Origin: Euptelea pleiosperma | Lineage: Eukaryota; Streptophyta; Magnoliopsida; Ranunculales; Eupteleaceae | Direction of reading: 5' to 3' | DNA: 64,000 bases | NCBI GenBank assembly: GCA_035048495.1 | Contig: CM068553.1 | Location: 20,833,190 to 20,897,189, forward strand | In this document: one piece after another, positions 22,626 through 34,342 of the stretch | Position numbering within the stretch: the stretch's first letter is position 1 | Layout of the letters: the number at the start of each line of letters is the position of its first letter | The notes under the pieces: model-generated | What the model was told of the DNA's origin: nothing | What the model saw: the letters and a program-made list of their open reading frames with translations, nothing else | Databases searched by the model: none | Made by a program: the position numbers and the translations under genes

Positions 22626-24690
22626 AAAAGAGATGTGTCAGGATTCTCATCCAGCTCTACAAACCTTGATGAGATTCTTCATGTGGGAAAAGTTTATGGA
22701 GAAAACAGGGGTTGGATTACAAAAATAATCAAGAAAAAGGGTCTTCATCCAAGACAATTTTTGTGAAAGCCCAAGTTATTCGCACACAGATCAACGACCC
22801 AATCAAAATGGTCAAAAGTAGTCGTTAGCACAAGTACTGCAAAAACATGGGTCATGTGATTGGAGACTGTCACAAGTTGAGAAGAGGACATCAAAATCCT
22901 CTAGAAAAAATGGTGAATACCACTCAGAACGTGAAAAGTCAGAATTCCTATAAAGTCACATTATGAGATAAAGTATTTGGATGTGCTATCTAGGAAGATG
23001 AAAGACCTTCTGAAAAGGTCTAAAGAATTAATCAAGGAGATTGAGTCTCTTGAAAAATTCAAACAACCTCAGAGTCATGTAATTCAAAAGAGGAAAGGTC
23101 CTAAGAGAGTTGATCCTTCTGCCAAACTCACATCGGTTTGGGTTAGAAAAGATTTTCTGAAGGAGAAATGTTCATCAATGTCATATCTCTAAGCGATGTG
23201 TTCTCAATTCCCTCTTGTTATCATATTTTTATATTTTGAGGGATTTTTTGTTTCTTTTTTATTTTGCTTCATTTTGAAGAATAAAAATTGATAATATTTT
23301 AGAAAAATCAAAAGTTCAAGTGTTCAGAAGAATGTTAAAAAAATTATTCTATACAATTTTGATGAGTAGTAATTTCTGAGACATTCCAAGAAAAATGACT
23401 TAACTGTTAGTAAAATTTTTGCTAATCCAGGTATTATATCTTTTAATTGTTATGATTGGTCAATTTTTACTAGTATGCAGTTGAAGATTATTAAAACAAT
23501 ATATCTCACATTCACATGCACACTGAGTATTTCTGTGGGAATAGATTTGATAGAAGTGTAAAATTTTATAGTATTGGAATTAGGAATAAACCTTTACTGA
23601 TTATAACTTCAAATTAGTAGTATTCTTGCCTTCAGTTGATTTTGAAACTGCACTATAGTCGACTGTTGGCTTCCCAATGAGAGTTATTATATTAAGAAAA
23701 AAGCTACCTCCACAAAAGTTAAAGTGAATGCCATCTGTATGGCCCTGCTTAAATTTTGAAATCTGATTCTCATTGCTGTAGAAAAGGGCTACCTACATAG
23801 AAAGTGAAAGCTACCTATATTCAAAGTGAATAAAAAGGGTGTAAAAGACAGTCAATTTGCTAGAAAAATTCTTATCTATCAGCAAATACCCATATACATG
23901 AGAGTATGTGAGATCCCTAAATAACTCTATTGAGGATTTTATGATCGGATACAGGATACCTCTAGATTTTGATAGTTATGAGAAATTACTACTAAAATCT
24001 TATCCGGTCCACAGATAGACTCAGATCTCTTACACTTGATGATATTACTATTGATATTTGAATCTGTGATTACTAGTGATTTGTGACTTGCGCTAATGTC
24101 TAAAAGAATTAATATTTTTGATGAAGCAAAAGATTACGGTAACGTGTTAGTAAATTCTCTTAAATCAGAATCAGTGTTTATTGCTTATCAATAGTGTAAT
24201 CTTGAATAGAATTCTATGTTTTTCTGATGATTTATCTTTTCTTGAGAAGTTAAAAAATGATTTTCTCTGAAAAGATGTTATTGGGGCTCCTGAAAAATGA
24301 GCCTATTAGTTTAAATTTTTTTTATTTTTTATTTTCCCAGACCAGTCCAATCGATTGGAGGAAACAACCCAATCGATTGGACATCTCCAATCGATTGGAG
24401 AGTACGGCCCAATCGATTGGACAAGCTCCAATCGATTGGCTACTTAGCCCAATCGATTGGATAGTGCGACGTTCGATTTTTATAAAACCCAAAATGGGTC
24501 ATTTTCAACCCCAATCGATCCGATTGCCTCCCAGATTTCTCCTAATCGATCGCAGGTACCAGATCTACTATTCACATAAGGTTTTGTGGAGCGAATCTCT
24601 CGATTTCCTTGCTTCCACTTCATCCTCTTCGTTGAGCTTTTGGGTTATTTTTGAGAAAAAATAGAGATTTTCTGGTATTTTCTTCCTTTC
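22626..24690 (+). other. Decayed internal region of the Copia-type element
   Basis: The first 350 bases are gag-related but broken by stops, with a zinc-knuckle-like remnant near 22830 (KYCKNMGHVIGDCHKL). From about 23200 to 24330 the sequence is AT-rich and I see no coding signal: no protease, integrase or reverse transcriptase motif in any frame. A cluster of palindromes at 24345-24470 precedes the second ORF. Confidence 0.6.
24345..24470. repeat. Second array of CCAATCGATTGG palindromes
   Basis: Six copies occur in about 125 bp, at roughly 24345, 24370, 24387, 24409, 24428 and 24448. This is the same motif as in the LTRs, but internal and directly upstream of the second ORF. It suggests that an LTR-derived regulatory segment was reused internally. 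Confidence 0.85.
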
Positions 24691-24699
24691 TTGGTGCTC

Positions 24700-25072
24700 A
24701 TGGCGACGAATCCTCGTCGTAGAAGAGCTGTTGTGCCTTCTGAGAAGGAAAGTGGTGATGAAGAACCACTGATTCAACGGACTCAATCGCAAGTCAAACG
24801 GGGTACTCGACTTAGTGGGTCGCGACACTTTGAGCGAAGTGAATCATCCAGAGCACCTAGGAGAGCTCGGGGTCGTGCCCGTCATAGCGATACTCCTCCG
24901 GTGAGTACTCTATCTCTCCATTTATTTCTGATTCCGCTAGAGAGCGCTTTGAGCATTTCTCTGGTCAAAAATTCCCTACTGAGAGAGTAGTTGAGTTTAG
25001 CACCATTTTGGGTACTATGGTCCATTCACAGTTCGTATCTCGCGAGTGGATTCCTATCACTCGCTTGACCAT
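24700..25072 (+). pseudogene. Second ORF of the Copia-type element, part 1
   Basis: It starts at ATG 24700 with a basic Arg/Ser-rich leader (MATNPRRRRAVVPSEKE). After a frameshift near 24910 it continues as FISDSARERFEHFSGQKFPT and IPITRLTI, up to the LARD-A solo LTR at 25073. It resumes at 39943 and again at 43235. The layout and sequence fit the putative plant transposon protein domain (Pfam Transposase_32 type) found as an extra ORF in many plant retroelements. Its function is unknown. The frameshift and later stops make it a pseudogene. Confidence 0.6.
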
Positions 25073-25560
25073 TGATATTCGCTCAAAAGTGCTTATTTTA
25101 AGTAATTATCCTTTTAGCGTTATCGCACTCTCCTACGTAAAATGCTCTAGTTATCTACTTTTCTACGTAAGAGTCTCTTCTGTTGCGTAGAACTCATTTT
25201 TCTGGATGAAATAGTATATTTGCATACAGTAAACACATTTTCGAAAGTCTAGATATAAAGTCGTTCTGATTAAGTCTCATTACGCGCTTTTTCTATCGCG
25301 GAAAACCCTGATTGGATGATTCTCGAGACTTGTGGGCCAAAATTGATCACGAAAGCCCATTATCAAAGCTTAAAGAGCCCACAGGCTATGACTAGAAGAT
25401 ATGGGCCAAATATGGGCTCAATAAGATGACCAAAGAACCGGCCCAAAGAACGAAGAGACTAGGAGAGCCAATGACTAAGAGACGGACCAAAGCGTTTAAA
25501 GCCACATGAATCAACAAGGAATGATGGTCTACTCTACTGGAAAAGCGTAAGGATGGTCAC
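25073..25560 (+). mobile_element. LARD-A solo LTR, left part, split by a nested element
   Basis: The LTR begins TGATATTCGCTC right after ACCAT (25068-25072) and is interrupted at GTCAC (25556-25560) by the full-length LARD-A copy. It continues at 37553 and ends at 39937, followed by ACCAT (39938-39942), so the 5-bp target duplication is exact. The unbroken sequence across the GTCAC site can be read in two paralogous LTRs, at 10042-10075 and 42718-42752. Total length without the insertion is 2873 bp. Confidence 0.92.
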
Positions 25561-26980
25561 TGATATTCGCTCAAAAGTGCTTATTTTAAGCAATTATCCT
25601 TTTAGCATTATCGCACTCTCCTACGTAAAACTGCTCTAATTATCCACTTTTCTACGTAAGAGTCTATCTCATTACGTAGAACACACTTTTCTGGACGAAA
25701 TGGTATATTTGCATGCATTAAACACATTTTTAGAAGTTTAGATATTAAGCCGTTCTGATTAAGTCTCATTACGCGCTTCTTCTGTCGCAGGAAACCCTGA
25801 TTGGATGATTCTCGAGACTAGTGGGCCCACATGGATCATGAAAGCCCATTATCAAAGCTTAAAGAGTCCACAGGCTATATCTAGGAGATATGAGCCTTTT
25901 ATGGGCTGAACAAGGGGATCGAAGAGCTGGCCCAAGGAACCACGAGAGCGGGAGAGCTGATAACCAAGAGAAGGACCAAAGCATTTAAAGCCACATCAAA
26001 TGATGGCCTGCTCTACTGGCAAAGCTCAAGTGAAGAACAATGGAAAACCAGGGTTCATGACCCTCTGCCAATACTTTTTCTGATATTTTCTCTCTCATCT
26101 CTCCTTATTCTCTCTCTCTTCATTTCTCAGTCCTCGAATCTATTGACTTAACCCCAGAACTCCGGCTCATTGGCTCTGTCTCATCTCCCTTAGCTTTATG
26201 ACCGTTGGATCTTCTATCGGGCCGTTGAATCTCTATAGATCGCCATCTGATCTATCAATTCTATGCATCCGACCATCCGATCGTGCTACCGATCAGTCGA
26301 TCATCCATCCTATCAACCACCTGATCTCCATTGTAAAATATCAGTCCCTAAGGCAGGCTTGATTGTAGAGAAATGCCTCAGATGGTTGATTGTGGCTGAG
26401 AGCGTAGAGCTCGATTTCAGAAGAAAGGAAAATACATTTTCCTTGATGGGTATTTCAAAGGGAAAATGCATTTTTCTCCCCTGGCAACCAAACGCACCCT
26501 AACCCACATCTATCGAGCCCAGTGGCCCACTATCATTCTCACCTACCTTCTGGCCCATGGCCGATGCACTCTGGGCCCACGATTTTTAGCGCTCCCATTG
26601 GCCAACCACTGGCCGACTCGTGGCGTCATCTCTCGGCCAACCACTGGCCAACACGTGGCATCAGCTCTTGGCCTAGTGGTCATGGCCAAACGGCCCATTA
26701 ACCTCGAGCCCAAGCCCGCTAAACCCATGGTTCAAAAATAAAAAATAAAATAAAATAATAATAAAAAATAAATAAAAAAAAAAAAAAAAAAATTTGTTTT
26801 TAGAAACCGTGAGTTTCTAAGTGTAGAAACCCACGGTTTCTACTTAAGGAGAGGGTTGAAAAACCCTTCGGCTCTCTTCTTCCGCCCCCGCCGCTCGAAC
26901 ACCCTTTCCTCCTCTTCCCTTTCCCCTTCTTCTTCTCCTCCGGCGTGCCATCGCCGGTGAGAAGTGGAGCGCCTTCTTCT

Positions 26981-27027
<47 letters not shown>

Positions 27028-28751
27028 TTCTTCTTCTTCTTCTTCTTCTTCTCCTCTTCCTCCTCCTCTTCTTCTTTTTCGTTTTCTTTTTCTGTTGCCG
27101 GAGTTGCTGGTCTGCAACTCCGGCCGGCGAACCGAGCGCCACCACCGTCCTCACCACAGCGAGCTGGTGAGGGTCCTCCCCCTCTTCTTCTTCCTTCTCT
27201 TCTTTCCTCTTCCTCTCTTCCCTTTCTTCTTCTTCTTCTTCTTCTTCTTCTCCTTCTTCTGCTGCGTCTTCTTCTTCTTCTTTTCACGTTTTTATCGGAG
27301 TTGCTGCTGCAACTCCGGCCTCCACCACCAACCAGCAACCACGTTGCTGTTCTTTCACCTATCCTCCACGTTTTTGACTCCACCGCTCCGCAATCATCAT
27401 CCCTACACCATCTGCAACTCCATCATCAGAGGAGTTGCAGACCTTCAACTTCTTTCACAGCAGCTCGCCGGACTGGTTCGTCTTCTCCGGCGAGCTCTTC
27501 AGCTCCTCCACGAGCTCACCTCCCCTCCATCATCTCCACGCACAGCAACCGCCAACTGTTCCTCCATCTTTAGAAGGCACCATCCAGCACACTGCCAGCC
27601 CCCCTAGCTGCTAGTTACCACCTTCACGCCTCCCTCCAGCCGCTGCGAGTGCACTAATTGTGCATCCCGAACAGCAACATAACCATCACCGGAGTTGCAG
27701 GTGATGGTGATGGTAGATCTCTCAGGCGGTACCACCTGCAGATGCACCCACAGCGTACTCCTCAACCTCCACACGAACCATTATCGCCCTCCACCTTGCA
27801 CAGAATCTCGTTCTCTCATCTAACGGTGGGCCCATTGCTCCCGTTTTCTCATTTTCTCCCCTCTAAAACCCCACGTTTTGAAGAAGAAAAACCAAAAAAA
27901 AAAAAAAAAAGAGAAAGGAGGAAAGAAGAAGGAGAAACCGGTGAGGCTTCTCTCTTTGGAATGCTGCCCTGTCCATCACGACCCCACACAACCAGCTAAC
28001 GCTCCAGTCCGTCCTCCTTGCTGCAACTCTCCTATCTGCCACGTCCTTAGCTGTGCTTCACGTCACCTGTGAGTTTCACCCTCGCAGCCAGCGAGCCACC
28101 ATTACAAGATTGTGAATCACCCAGCGTCCTCTACCACCGGATGTGCAACTCCGGCCATCAGCAACTTGCAGCACCTCCTCTTCATGGATCTCTTCTCCAA
28201 CTCCGTCCAAGAGCACCACCAATTGGCCGAAACTTTCAGTCAACTTGCTGCTACAAGGTTTTCCTCTTCTCTACGTGCACAGCATACATCTCTTTCCCGC
28301 AAGAACCTTGCAAGCCCTGCCACCTCTCTACTATCCGGTCATCCTCATCTCCCATGGTGAGAGTTTCTCTCTCTAACTTTCTCACTTTTTATCTAGTTCT
28401 CTCTCTCTACATAGCTCATGCTTGAACTTTCTCTCTCTAATTTCTCTCTCTACCTCCCTCTCTTATTAAAATACTTTCTAGTTTAGTTATTTTGTTAGAT
28501 TTTTGCTGTAAAAGACAATTTTGATTAAATGAAGTTGATTTGAATAAAATTATGTTCCATTCTCTGCAAATTTTTCGTCATTTTATGTTCATTATTGCGC
28601 TAACCCGACTAATCCCGAGTGAGGATCGACATCCGACACGAATCCCTATACAAATGTCTCATATTTTACAGGATTGAAGATTCGGATAATTACAAATATT
28701 GTTGAACTTTAGGGTTTCCGTAACCAACGACGCGGAAAAACCCTACTTTCA
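25561..28751 (+). repeat. 5' LTR of the full-length LARD-A
   Basis: A 3191-bp LTR contains a TTC run at about 26973-27054, hairpins at 27098-27123 and 27294-27318, and CT-rich tracts near its end. Compared with the 3' LTR it lacks one arm of the hairpin near 28137 (see 36925-36950). Segments of up to about 220 residues are open on either strand, but they are runs of Ser/Pro, Glu, Lys or Arg from the microsatellites and do not look like genes. Confidence 0.92.
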
Positions 28752-28753
28752 AA

Positions 28754-28764
28754 TGGCGCCGCTG
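28754..28764 (+). promoter_or_regulatory. Shortened primer binding site of the full-length LARD-A
   Basis: Two bases after the LTR comes TGGCGCCGCTG, followed directly by TCGCTCAGG. The copy at 7783-7799 has CCGGGGTT between these, so the tRNA-Asp pairing here is reduced to about 11 bases. Either this copy lost 8 bases after insertion or the family tolerates a short primer site. Confidence 0.7.
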
Positions 28765-30550
28765 TCGCTCAGGTGTTCGGGAGTGCGAAAAAGGACGTAA
28801 AGACGGAATTGGAAAGTTGCTGAAGCGAAAAGCTGCTCAATTTGGCCAGCCCGACCTTTTCGGGAAACTTTCTATTTTTTGTTTTTGTTGATTTTTAGCA
28901 GTTTTTAAATCACTATTTTTAACGCCTCGGAAGGCCGAGTGCAATTTGTAATAATTTAGGAATTTTACTGCTTTCCATATAACTGCTAAATCTTGTTCTA
29001 GGGTTTTTTAGAAACCCTAGATTAAGTGAAAAATACCAAAAAAATAATAAATTCAAAATTCAAAAAAATTAGGGTTTCATATTCTGCAGATTTTTAGAAA
29101 TCACCAATCCAGGATTTGCGATTTTTGGAAAGATTCTAAAATCTTGAAACTTTGCTAAATTAGGGTTTCCCCTCTTAGAAGTTTCCTCTTTAGAAGAATT
29201 TCTATCTTTAGAAATCTTCCGAATTTGGAAAAGTCTGCAAAAGGAAACGCCCCAAATCTAGCAGAATTTCAATTTTGGGAAATTTCCCAAAATTATAAGG
29301 GATCTCGCAATCAAATCTTTCTTGGAAGATCTCCACAGTTCGAGAAACTTTCCAATCTAGGTATTTTCCAATCTGGGAATTCCTAAATTTTAACCCATCT
29401 CGAATTTGGAAACTAATTCAAAAACTTGCCTAAATTCGGTGCTTGTTCAGTGAACCCTAAAAAGGCAAGGATCTTCCAAATAGAATCCCACATACCTAGA
29501 CCGTGCGATCTAACTGTTTCTGCAGGAACACGATCCAGTGTGGGTAGGGAGCGAAAGCTCAAAGAGGTGGAGTCGGGCCCAAGCCCATTAGGATACCCCT
29601 CCCTAACCCACGGAGGAGACCCCGTGGCGTGGCCCACGGGAGGTAAGTCTCTATCCTCGCCTTGAGTGCGATACAGAGCAATTTGGGTGAATCATTGCCG
29701 CTTGTCTATTTGCTTTCGCATACATATTATTCGACTTGCGTGGCGTGGCCGTTAATCTATCAACTCTAAGAGAGCAGCCCCAGCTCCAAAATTGAAACTG
29801 GTGGGATTTCATCACCCACCTCATCATTCCAGCTGAAATTGATCCCCAGGATCCATCTATAATAAAAAGAATCAAGAAGTAGAGCCAATTAGCCCGGTGT
29901 TCGAGGAAAAATCCACACAAAGCGAACCCGCTTAACATCCAATCGAAATAAGACCACGAGCGCGGGTCCCTGTTGTCTAACACACCCATAAGTCCCTGCT
30001 ACTCAAGTACACTGAGCTCGACGTGGCATCTTGGACTATTCGGCGGTTAGTTGCGTGTGGACTAGGAACACGCACCAACCCTAGCTTAACCCGAGGGAAC
30101 ACTCTTCTTATACACTTGACCAATCCGGTTAGTCTGGGACGTACTTAAGACAGCCATTGTGCCGCACGTCTGTCTAGGCTTCGGATTGCCTTGTTGTTGA
30201 CTAGAGTTAGTACTAAAGGATTCGCTCTGAAGAGTGTAGCCTGGTGAGAACCTCTGAGTGCATACAGTTAGTCCGACGACTAAAAGATAAACCAGTGGTC
30301 CGCCCACTGTCATAATCTACTCTAACCCCAAAACTAACAAGATAATGCCTAAAATATATCCTGATTGTTTAGAATAGGATTATCTATGCTTGGTGTGCAT
30401 CATTTAGAATCACTACTCCAGTGTCTCCTTTTGGCAACTTTTTGCCAAATCTTGGGCTTGCTTTTTCAAGTAGAAGCCCCGTTGGACCTCTCCTAACCTT
30501 TGACTGATTCGATCTGAGAGTCAGTCTACCGCACCCCTCTATCGCTTCTA
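28765..30550 (+). other. LARD-A untranslated leader
   Basis: About 1.8 kb lies between the primer site and the long ORF. It is rich in short phrases such as CTAGGGTTT and GAAACTTTCC, and contains a block around 29500-30300 that is also recognisable, inverted and diverged, at 18614-19431. I see no convincing ORF. Its length and conservation suggest a packaging or structural role, which is inference. Confidence 0.5.
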
Positions 30551-32383
30551 ATGGCAGATGAACGGCCTCTGTATGAGACCTACTACAGTTTCTGTGACAA
30601 TCAAGGTGATCACTCTCAACAATGGTATGACAATTCTGCGTATCATCATGATACTCCAGTCTCGCACACTTCTACAGGGTATGATAATCATCGAGATCCG
30701 GAGTACAATTCTGTACTCCAAGAGCTTAAAAATTCAGTCTCTGCCCTTCGTGCCGCAGTCCAGCAACCTGTGTACCATTCCCAGTCTGTAGGATATTACC
30801 CTCCTATCCAGCAAGATATATGTACCTTCCCATCTCCAATGCAGACCTCCTATGACAACACTTATTATCCGGATAATAGGAGTCACCATAACTTTGGTTG
30901 GGAACAGTCTGCCCTCCCGCAGCAACTACCGCAGGATAATTATCCTTCCGGGTTCCCTCAACCTAATGGAGAGTATGACTGGCAATACTCGCAATCCCAG
31001 TACCCGTCATATCCACAGAATGACTATTCTGATCAACAGTGGGCCCCTCAGGATTTCCAGAGTCAGCAGCTAGTCCCAGACTCCACTCTGCCTTCCAACT
31101 TTCATACCCAGTCGGACTACAATCAAGAGGTGGCACCTCAGCTCCCCTTGGTTGAACTACCTCCGTTGGCTACTAACCCTGGTCTAGAGGACCTTCTCTC
31201 TAAGTACATTGCCCAGCTAGAGCACCAACAACAGCAATCTATGGAGAGCTTCGAGCAACGTCTAGTTCAATTAGAAAATGAGAGAGCAGAAGTCAACTTC
31301 ACTAGTCCACCAATAGCCTATCCTGAGGAGAATGATATGGCCACTGTCTATAATGAGGAGCCGCACAATTGGAACCAGTACCACCATTGTGAGGAAGAAA
31401 TAGAAGTTGTACCCACCCCTAGATCGAGCCAGACTATTGAGGAGCCAGTGTTTCCTTCTTCGGTGCCTTTAAAAGCACCACATCCTGAACCTACCTCAGA
31501 GCAACCTATTTCTCACTCTCCCAATGCAGCTTCTAACCTGGACCCTGAAGATGATCATCATGACACTGAGTTTTGTCTCGATCGTAGGATCCCTGCTGTC
31601 ATAGATCTACCGTTCCTCCCCACCTCCCTTGGATTGTGCAATAATAGTGATGAACCCGTGTCTCCATCTATGGTGCCCTTAACAGCACCAACTTCTAGAC
31701 CGATCACAGAGGAACTCAGTTCCATCTCTATCTCTGATGATTCTACCTCTGCACTAGTTGCAGACATTCCCACCGTAGAGCTGTGTCTAGAAACTGGGCC
31801 TCCCGCTGTCCTGGACCTACCGATCCCCACCGAGGAGGGACATATTGAGTGTAGGGATTGGAACATCCCTATCACATTAGGAAACATCGAGAAAGAGGTC
31901 AACAGTTTTCACCTGTCACCCTACGTCGATATTATCGATGACCCGTGTGCCGTAGAGAGTCTAATTCAAGACTCTCCTGAAGATAAATTATCCAAGTGTC
32001 ATGAACACTGTGAGTCTGACTTCATCTCGGAGTCCAACATTTCTGGTATTACTGATCTGCAGGAGTCTGCACCATTCAGATACATTCCCGCAAAACTCAA
32101 TGAGTTGGCGGCTCTGCTAACCACGGTCAAAGAACCCACTACTACTCCCCTCTCAGTCTTTACTGAGAAGCTTCTATCCCTCCCCACTGAACTGAATGTT
32201 TTTGCGGGTCTGCTCAGAGAAACCACTCCTACTCTCCTCTCAATCTTTACTGAGAAGATTCGATCCCTCCCAGATCAACTCCGTACTTTTGCCGGTCTGC
32301 TCAGAGAGCTCAATGCCCTTCTCTCAGTCTACACTGAGAAAGACCTGTTCTACACAGGTATACCTAGACAAGGGATAGGATAG
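30551..32383 (+). CDS. LARD-A orphan protein, 610 residues
   Basis: This is the only long intact frame of the full-length element, starting at ATG 30551 in a good context (ATGGCA). I recognise no domain: there is no zinc knuckle, protease, integrase or reverse transcriptase signature. Residues 1-200 are rich in Tyr, Gln, Ser, Pro and Asn (YDNSAYHHDTP, YPSYPQNDYSDQQWAPQ) and look disordered or prion-like. Residues 211-248 could form a coiled coil (LLSKYIAQLEHQQQQSMESF). A 70-residue unit is duplicated: EEPVFPSSVPL at 297 against DEPVSPSMVPL at 367, and IPAVIDLP at 347 against PPAVLDLP at 417. Residues 515-600 hold three diverged repeats of about 30 residues ending in the pattern LLSxFTEK. The position suggests a gag-like or accessory role, but that is a guess. 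Confidence 0.75.
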   Translation: MADERPLYETYYSFCDNQGDHSQQWYDNSAYHHDTPVSHTSTGYDNHRDPEYNSVLQELKNSVSALRAAVQQPVYHSQSVGYYPPIQQDICTFPSPMQTSYDNTYYPDNRSHHNFGWEQSALPQQLPQDNYPSGFPQPNGEYDWQYSQSQYPSYPQNDYSDQQWAPQDFQSQQLVPDSTLPSNFHTQSDYNQEVAPQLPLVELPPLATNPGLEDLLSKYIAQLEHQQQQSMESFEQRLVQLENERAEVNFTSPPIAYPEENDMATVYNEEPHNWNQYHHCEEEIEVVPTPRSSQTIEEPVFPSSVPLKAPHPEPTSEQPISHSPNAASNLDPEDDHHDTEFCLDRRIPAVIDLPFLPTSLGLCNNSDEPVSPSMVPLTAPTSRPITEELSSISISDDSTSALVADIPTVELCLETGPPAVLDLPIPTEEGHIECRDWNIPITLGNIEKEVNSFHLSPYVDIIDDPCAVESLIQDSPEDKLSKCHEHCESDFISESNISGITDLQESAPFRYIPAKLNELAALLTTVKEPTTTPLSVFTEKLLSLPTELNVFAGLLRETTPTLLSIFTEKIRSLPDQLRTFAGLLRELNALLSVYTEKDLFYTGIPRQGIG

Positions 32384-34342
32384 TTGTCTCCGTTCCACCT
32401 TAGGTGTCAGGAAGACTGCAGATTCACTCAGTCTCCATGAGTTTTATCCTGGTTGGGGATACTTGATATACCCCCATCATGTCTGGCTGAAGACGTAAAA
32501 CTTAGCGCTTTCGGAAAGGCAATTCCGGTATTCCTAGAGTACATGAGTCTCATGCATTTGTTATTACTGTTATATCTCTGGAAATGCAGGTACATTCATT
32601 CTTCCGATCATCAGGTATCACACTGTCGAGTTTCTGCCGACTTGGTAACATCCTCCCTGAACCTTTGCATCATCATCACTGATTTTTCATCATTTTATGT
32701 CCCGGTCATGAGCACCGAGGACGGTGCTGTATTTTGGTTGGGGGTGGGTATTTACCAAAACTCATGTCTTCATTTTGATAAAAAAAAAAAAAAAAATATT
32801 TGTTGTGTTTGGGGTGATTTCCGATATTCTCCAAAAGTTTTCTAGAATTTCAAAAATGTGTCAAATACCCTGACTTTGATTAGCTAAAAACCTCCGTTAA
32901 GTCAGTATTGAGGATGTCAATTTTTGTTTAAGGTTAGCTTTGAGTCAAGTAAAGCGCGACTACAGCAGGTTTGAAAACTCAGAAAAACTCAGATTCGGCA
33001 CAATTGTACACTATCAACATCAAAATCATCCTAAGTTTGGAAATTCTAGAGATCCTGTGAGAAGAATTGTGGAGACCTAACCCAGTGAGCTTTCGAGCCT
33101 TTAATCATTTCAGAGAGTTATACAATAATCCTGAGTCAATGGATGACTCACTATTCTTCATGCCCGCAATATTCGTTGAGAGATCTCATTATCTTTTGCT
33201 TCGATCATGGAACTCAGAACGACATCAACATTGGATTACTACGACAGAACCTTCTCTATATCCAGTCAAGACAGTATACATGATAGTGCAAACCCTAGAA
33301 AATGATTTAGGCCATTTTTTCTGAACCATTCAGCCTTTTTACTCACCTGAATTATACTTCACTAGAAACCCCTTGAACCTTTCTATAAAAGCCTTTTATT
33401 TGCAAACCCATCAACCTAAAATTCAGTCCAGCTACGAAACATGACTGGCTACCCTTATTTTGAGATGGACAAAAGAATAACTGATGTGGGTGTACCGTGA
33501 AAAAGAAAAGTAAAGAAGAAGAATCAAAAGGAAGAGAAAGTGGTTCAAGCCAAAAATAAAATATAGAAAGAAAGTATGAAGAAGAGCTGAAAAGAAATTG
33601 AGCAGTCTCAGAAATATCAAGAAAAAGAGAAAAATACGAAAAAAGGAAAAAGAACCAGATAATGGTGTTACGCCGCAAGAAAAATTTTAGAAAAGGGCAA
33701 TATCCTCTCAAGATCTTTGAAATCCTGCATTTCTTTATCTCTCTACACCTGACCTAAGCCTCATTACAACCCAGGAAAGTCCTACTTGATTCTAGGATAG
33801 TACGATCATAAAATGTGGAGATTGGAGAAAGAGAAGCTATAGAGTTTGATCTGACGTTCCCGAGTGAAGTGGTATTCCAATCATGAGATCTTCTTCATTT
33901 AAAGATGTCTTTCCTTCAAATAAAACATATGTGAGATCTTTTGCCTCTTTATATTAAATACATCTCCTCACATATAAATTGAGAGAAAAGAAGAAAACCC
34001 TTCTTGTGTGATTCTATTCTGAGTGCTAAACATGTGAGATTTGAGGTCGAGGCATAAAAACTTAGAGGTGATTTGGAAATCTTTACTGTCGGATGATGAG
34101 AACGTTGAGCACACACACACGCAGAGTCTGACTATTCTGGGTCATGATTATCAGTCTGTAGTCTTGCCAAAACTTTCCAACTCTTTGCTAGCATATAACT
34201 ATTTTTGCATCCATTCAATGATTTGACGAACGGGGTTATCCCTGAGCTAATATGAAAAAGTGTGCAGCATGTGCAGAGCCCTTTTAAGCTCATTTATTTC
34301 GCACTAATTGCCAAGGATTGGCAATATGCTGGTTGGGGGTTG
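32384..34342 (+). other. LARD-A 3' internal region and polypurine tract
   Basis: This is non-coding apart from short frames. The stretch near 33067-33165 keeps amino-acid similarity with 10914-11010 of the truncated copy (WRPNPVSFRAF here), then shifts frame, so it may be the relic of a lost downstream gene. The region ends GGTTGGGGGTTG just before the 3' LTR. Confidence 0.55.

Noticed and set aside
26844..27607. Long frames on both strands rich in Ser, Glu, Lys or Arg around the TTC run
   Set aside because: They come from the triplet repeat, which is open in several frames at once. They differ in length between LTR copies and have no domain.
31558..31902. A 114-residue minus-strand frame opposite the 610-residue ORF
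   Set aside because: It is an antisense shadow of the long ORF with no independent support.
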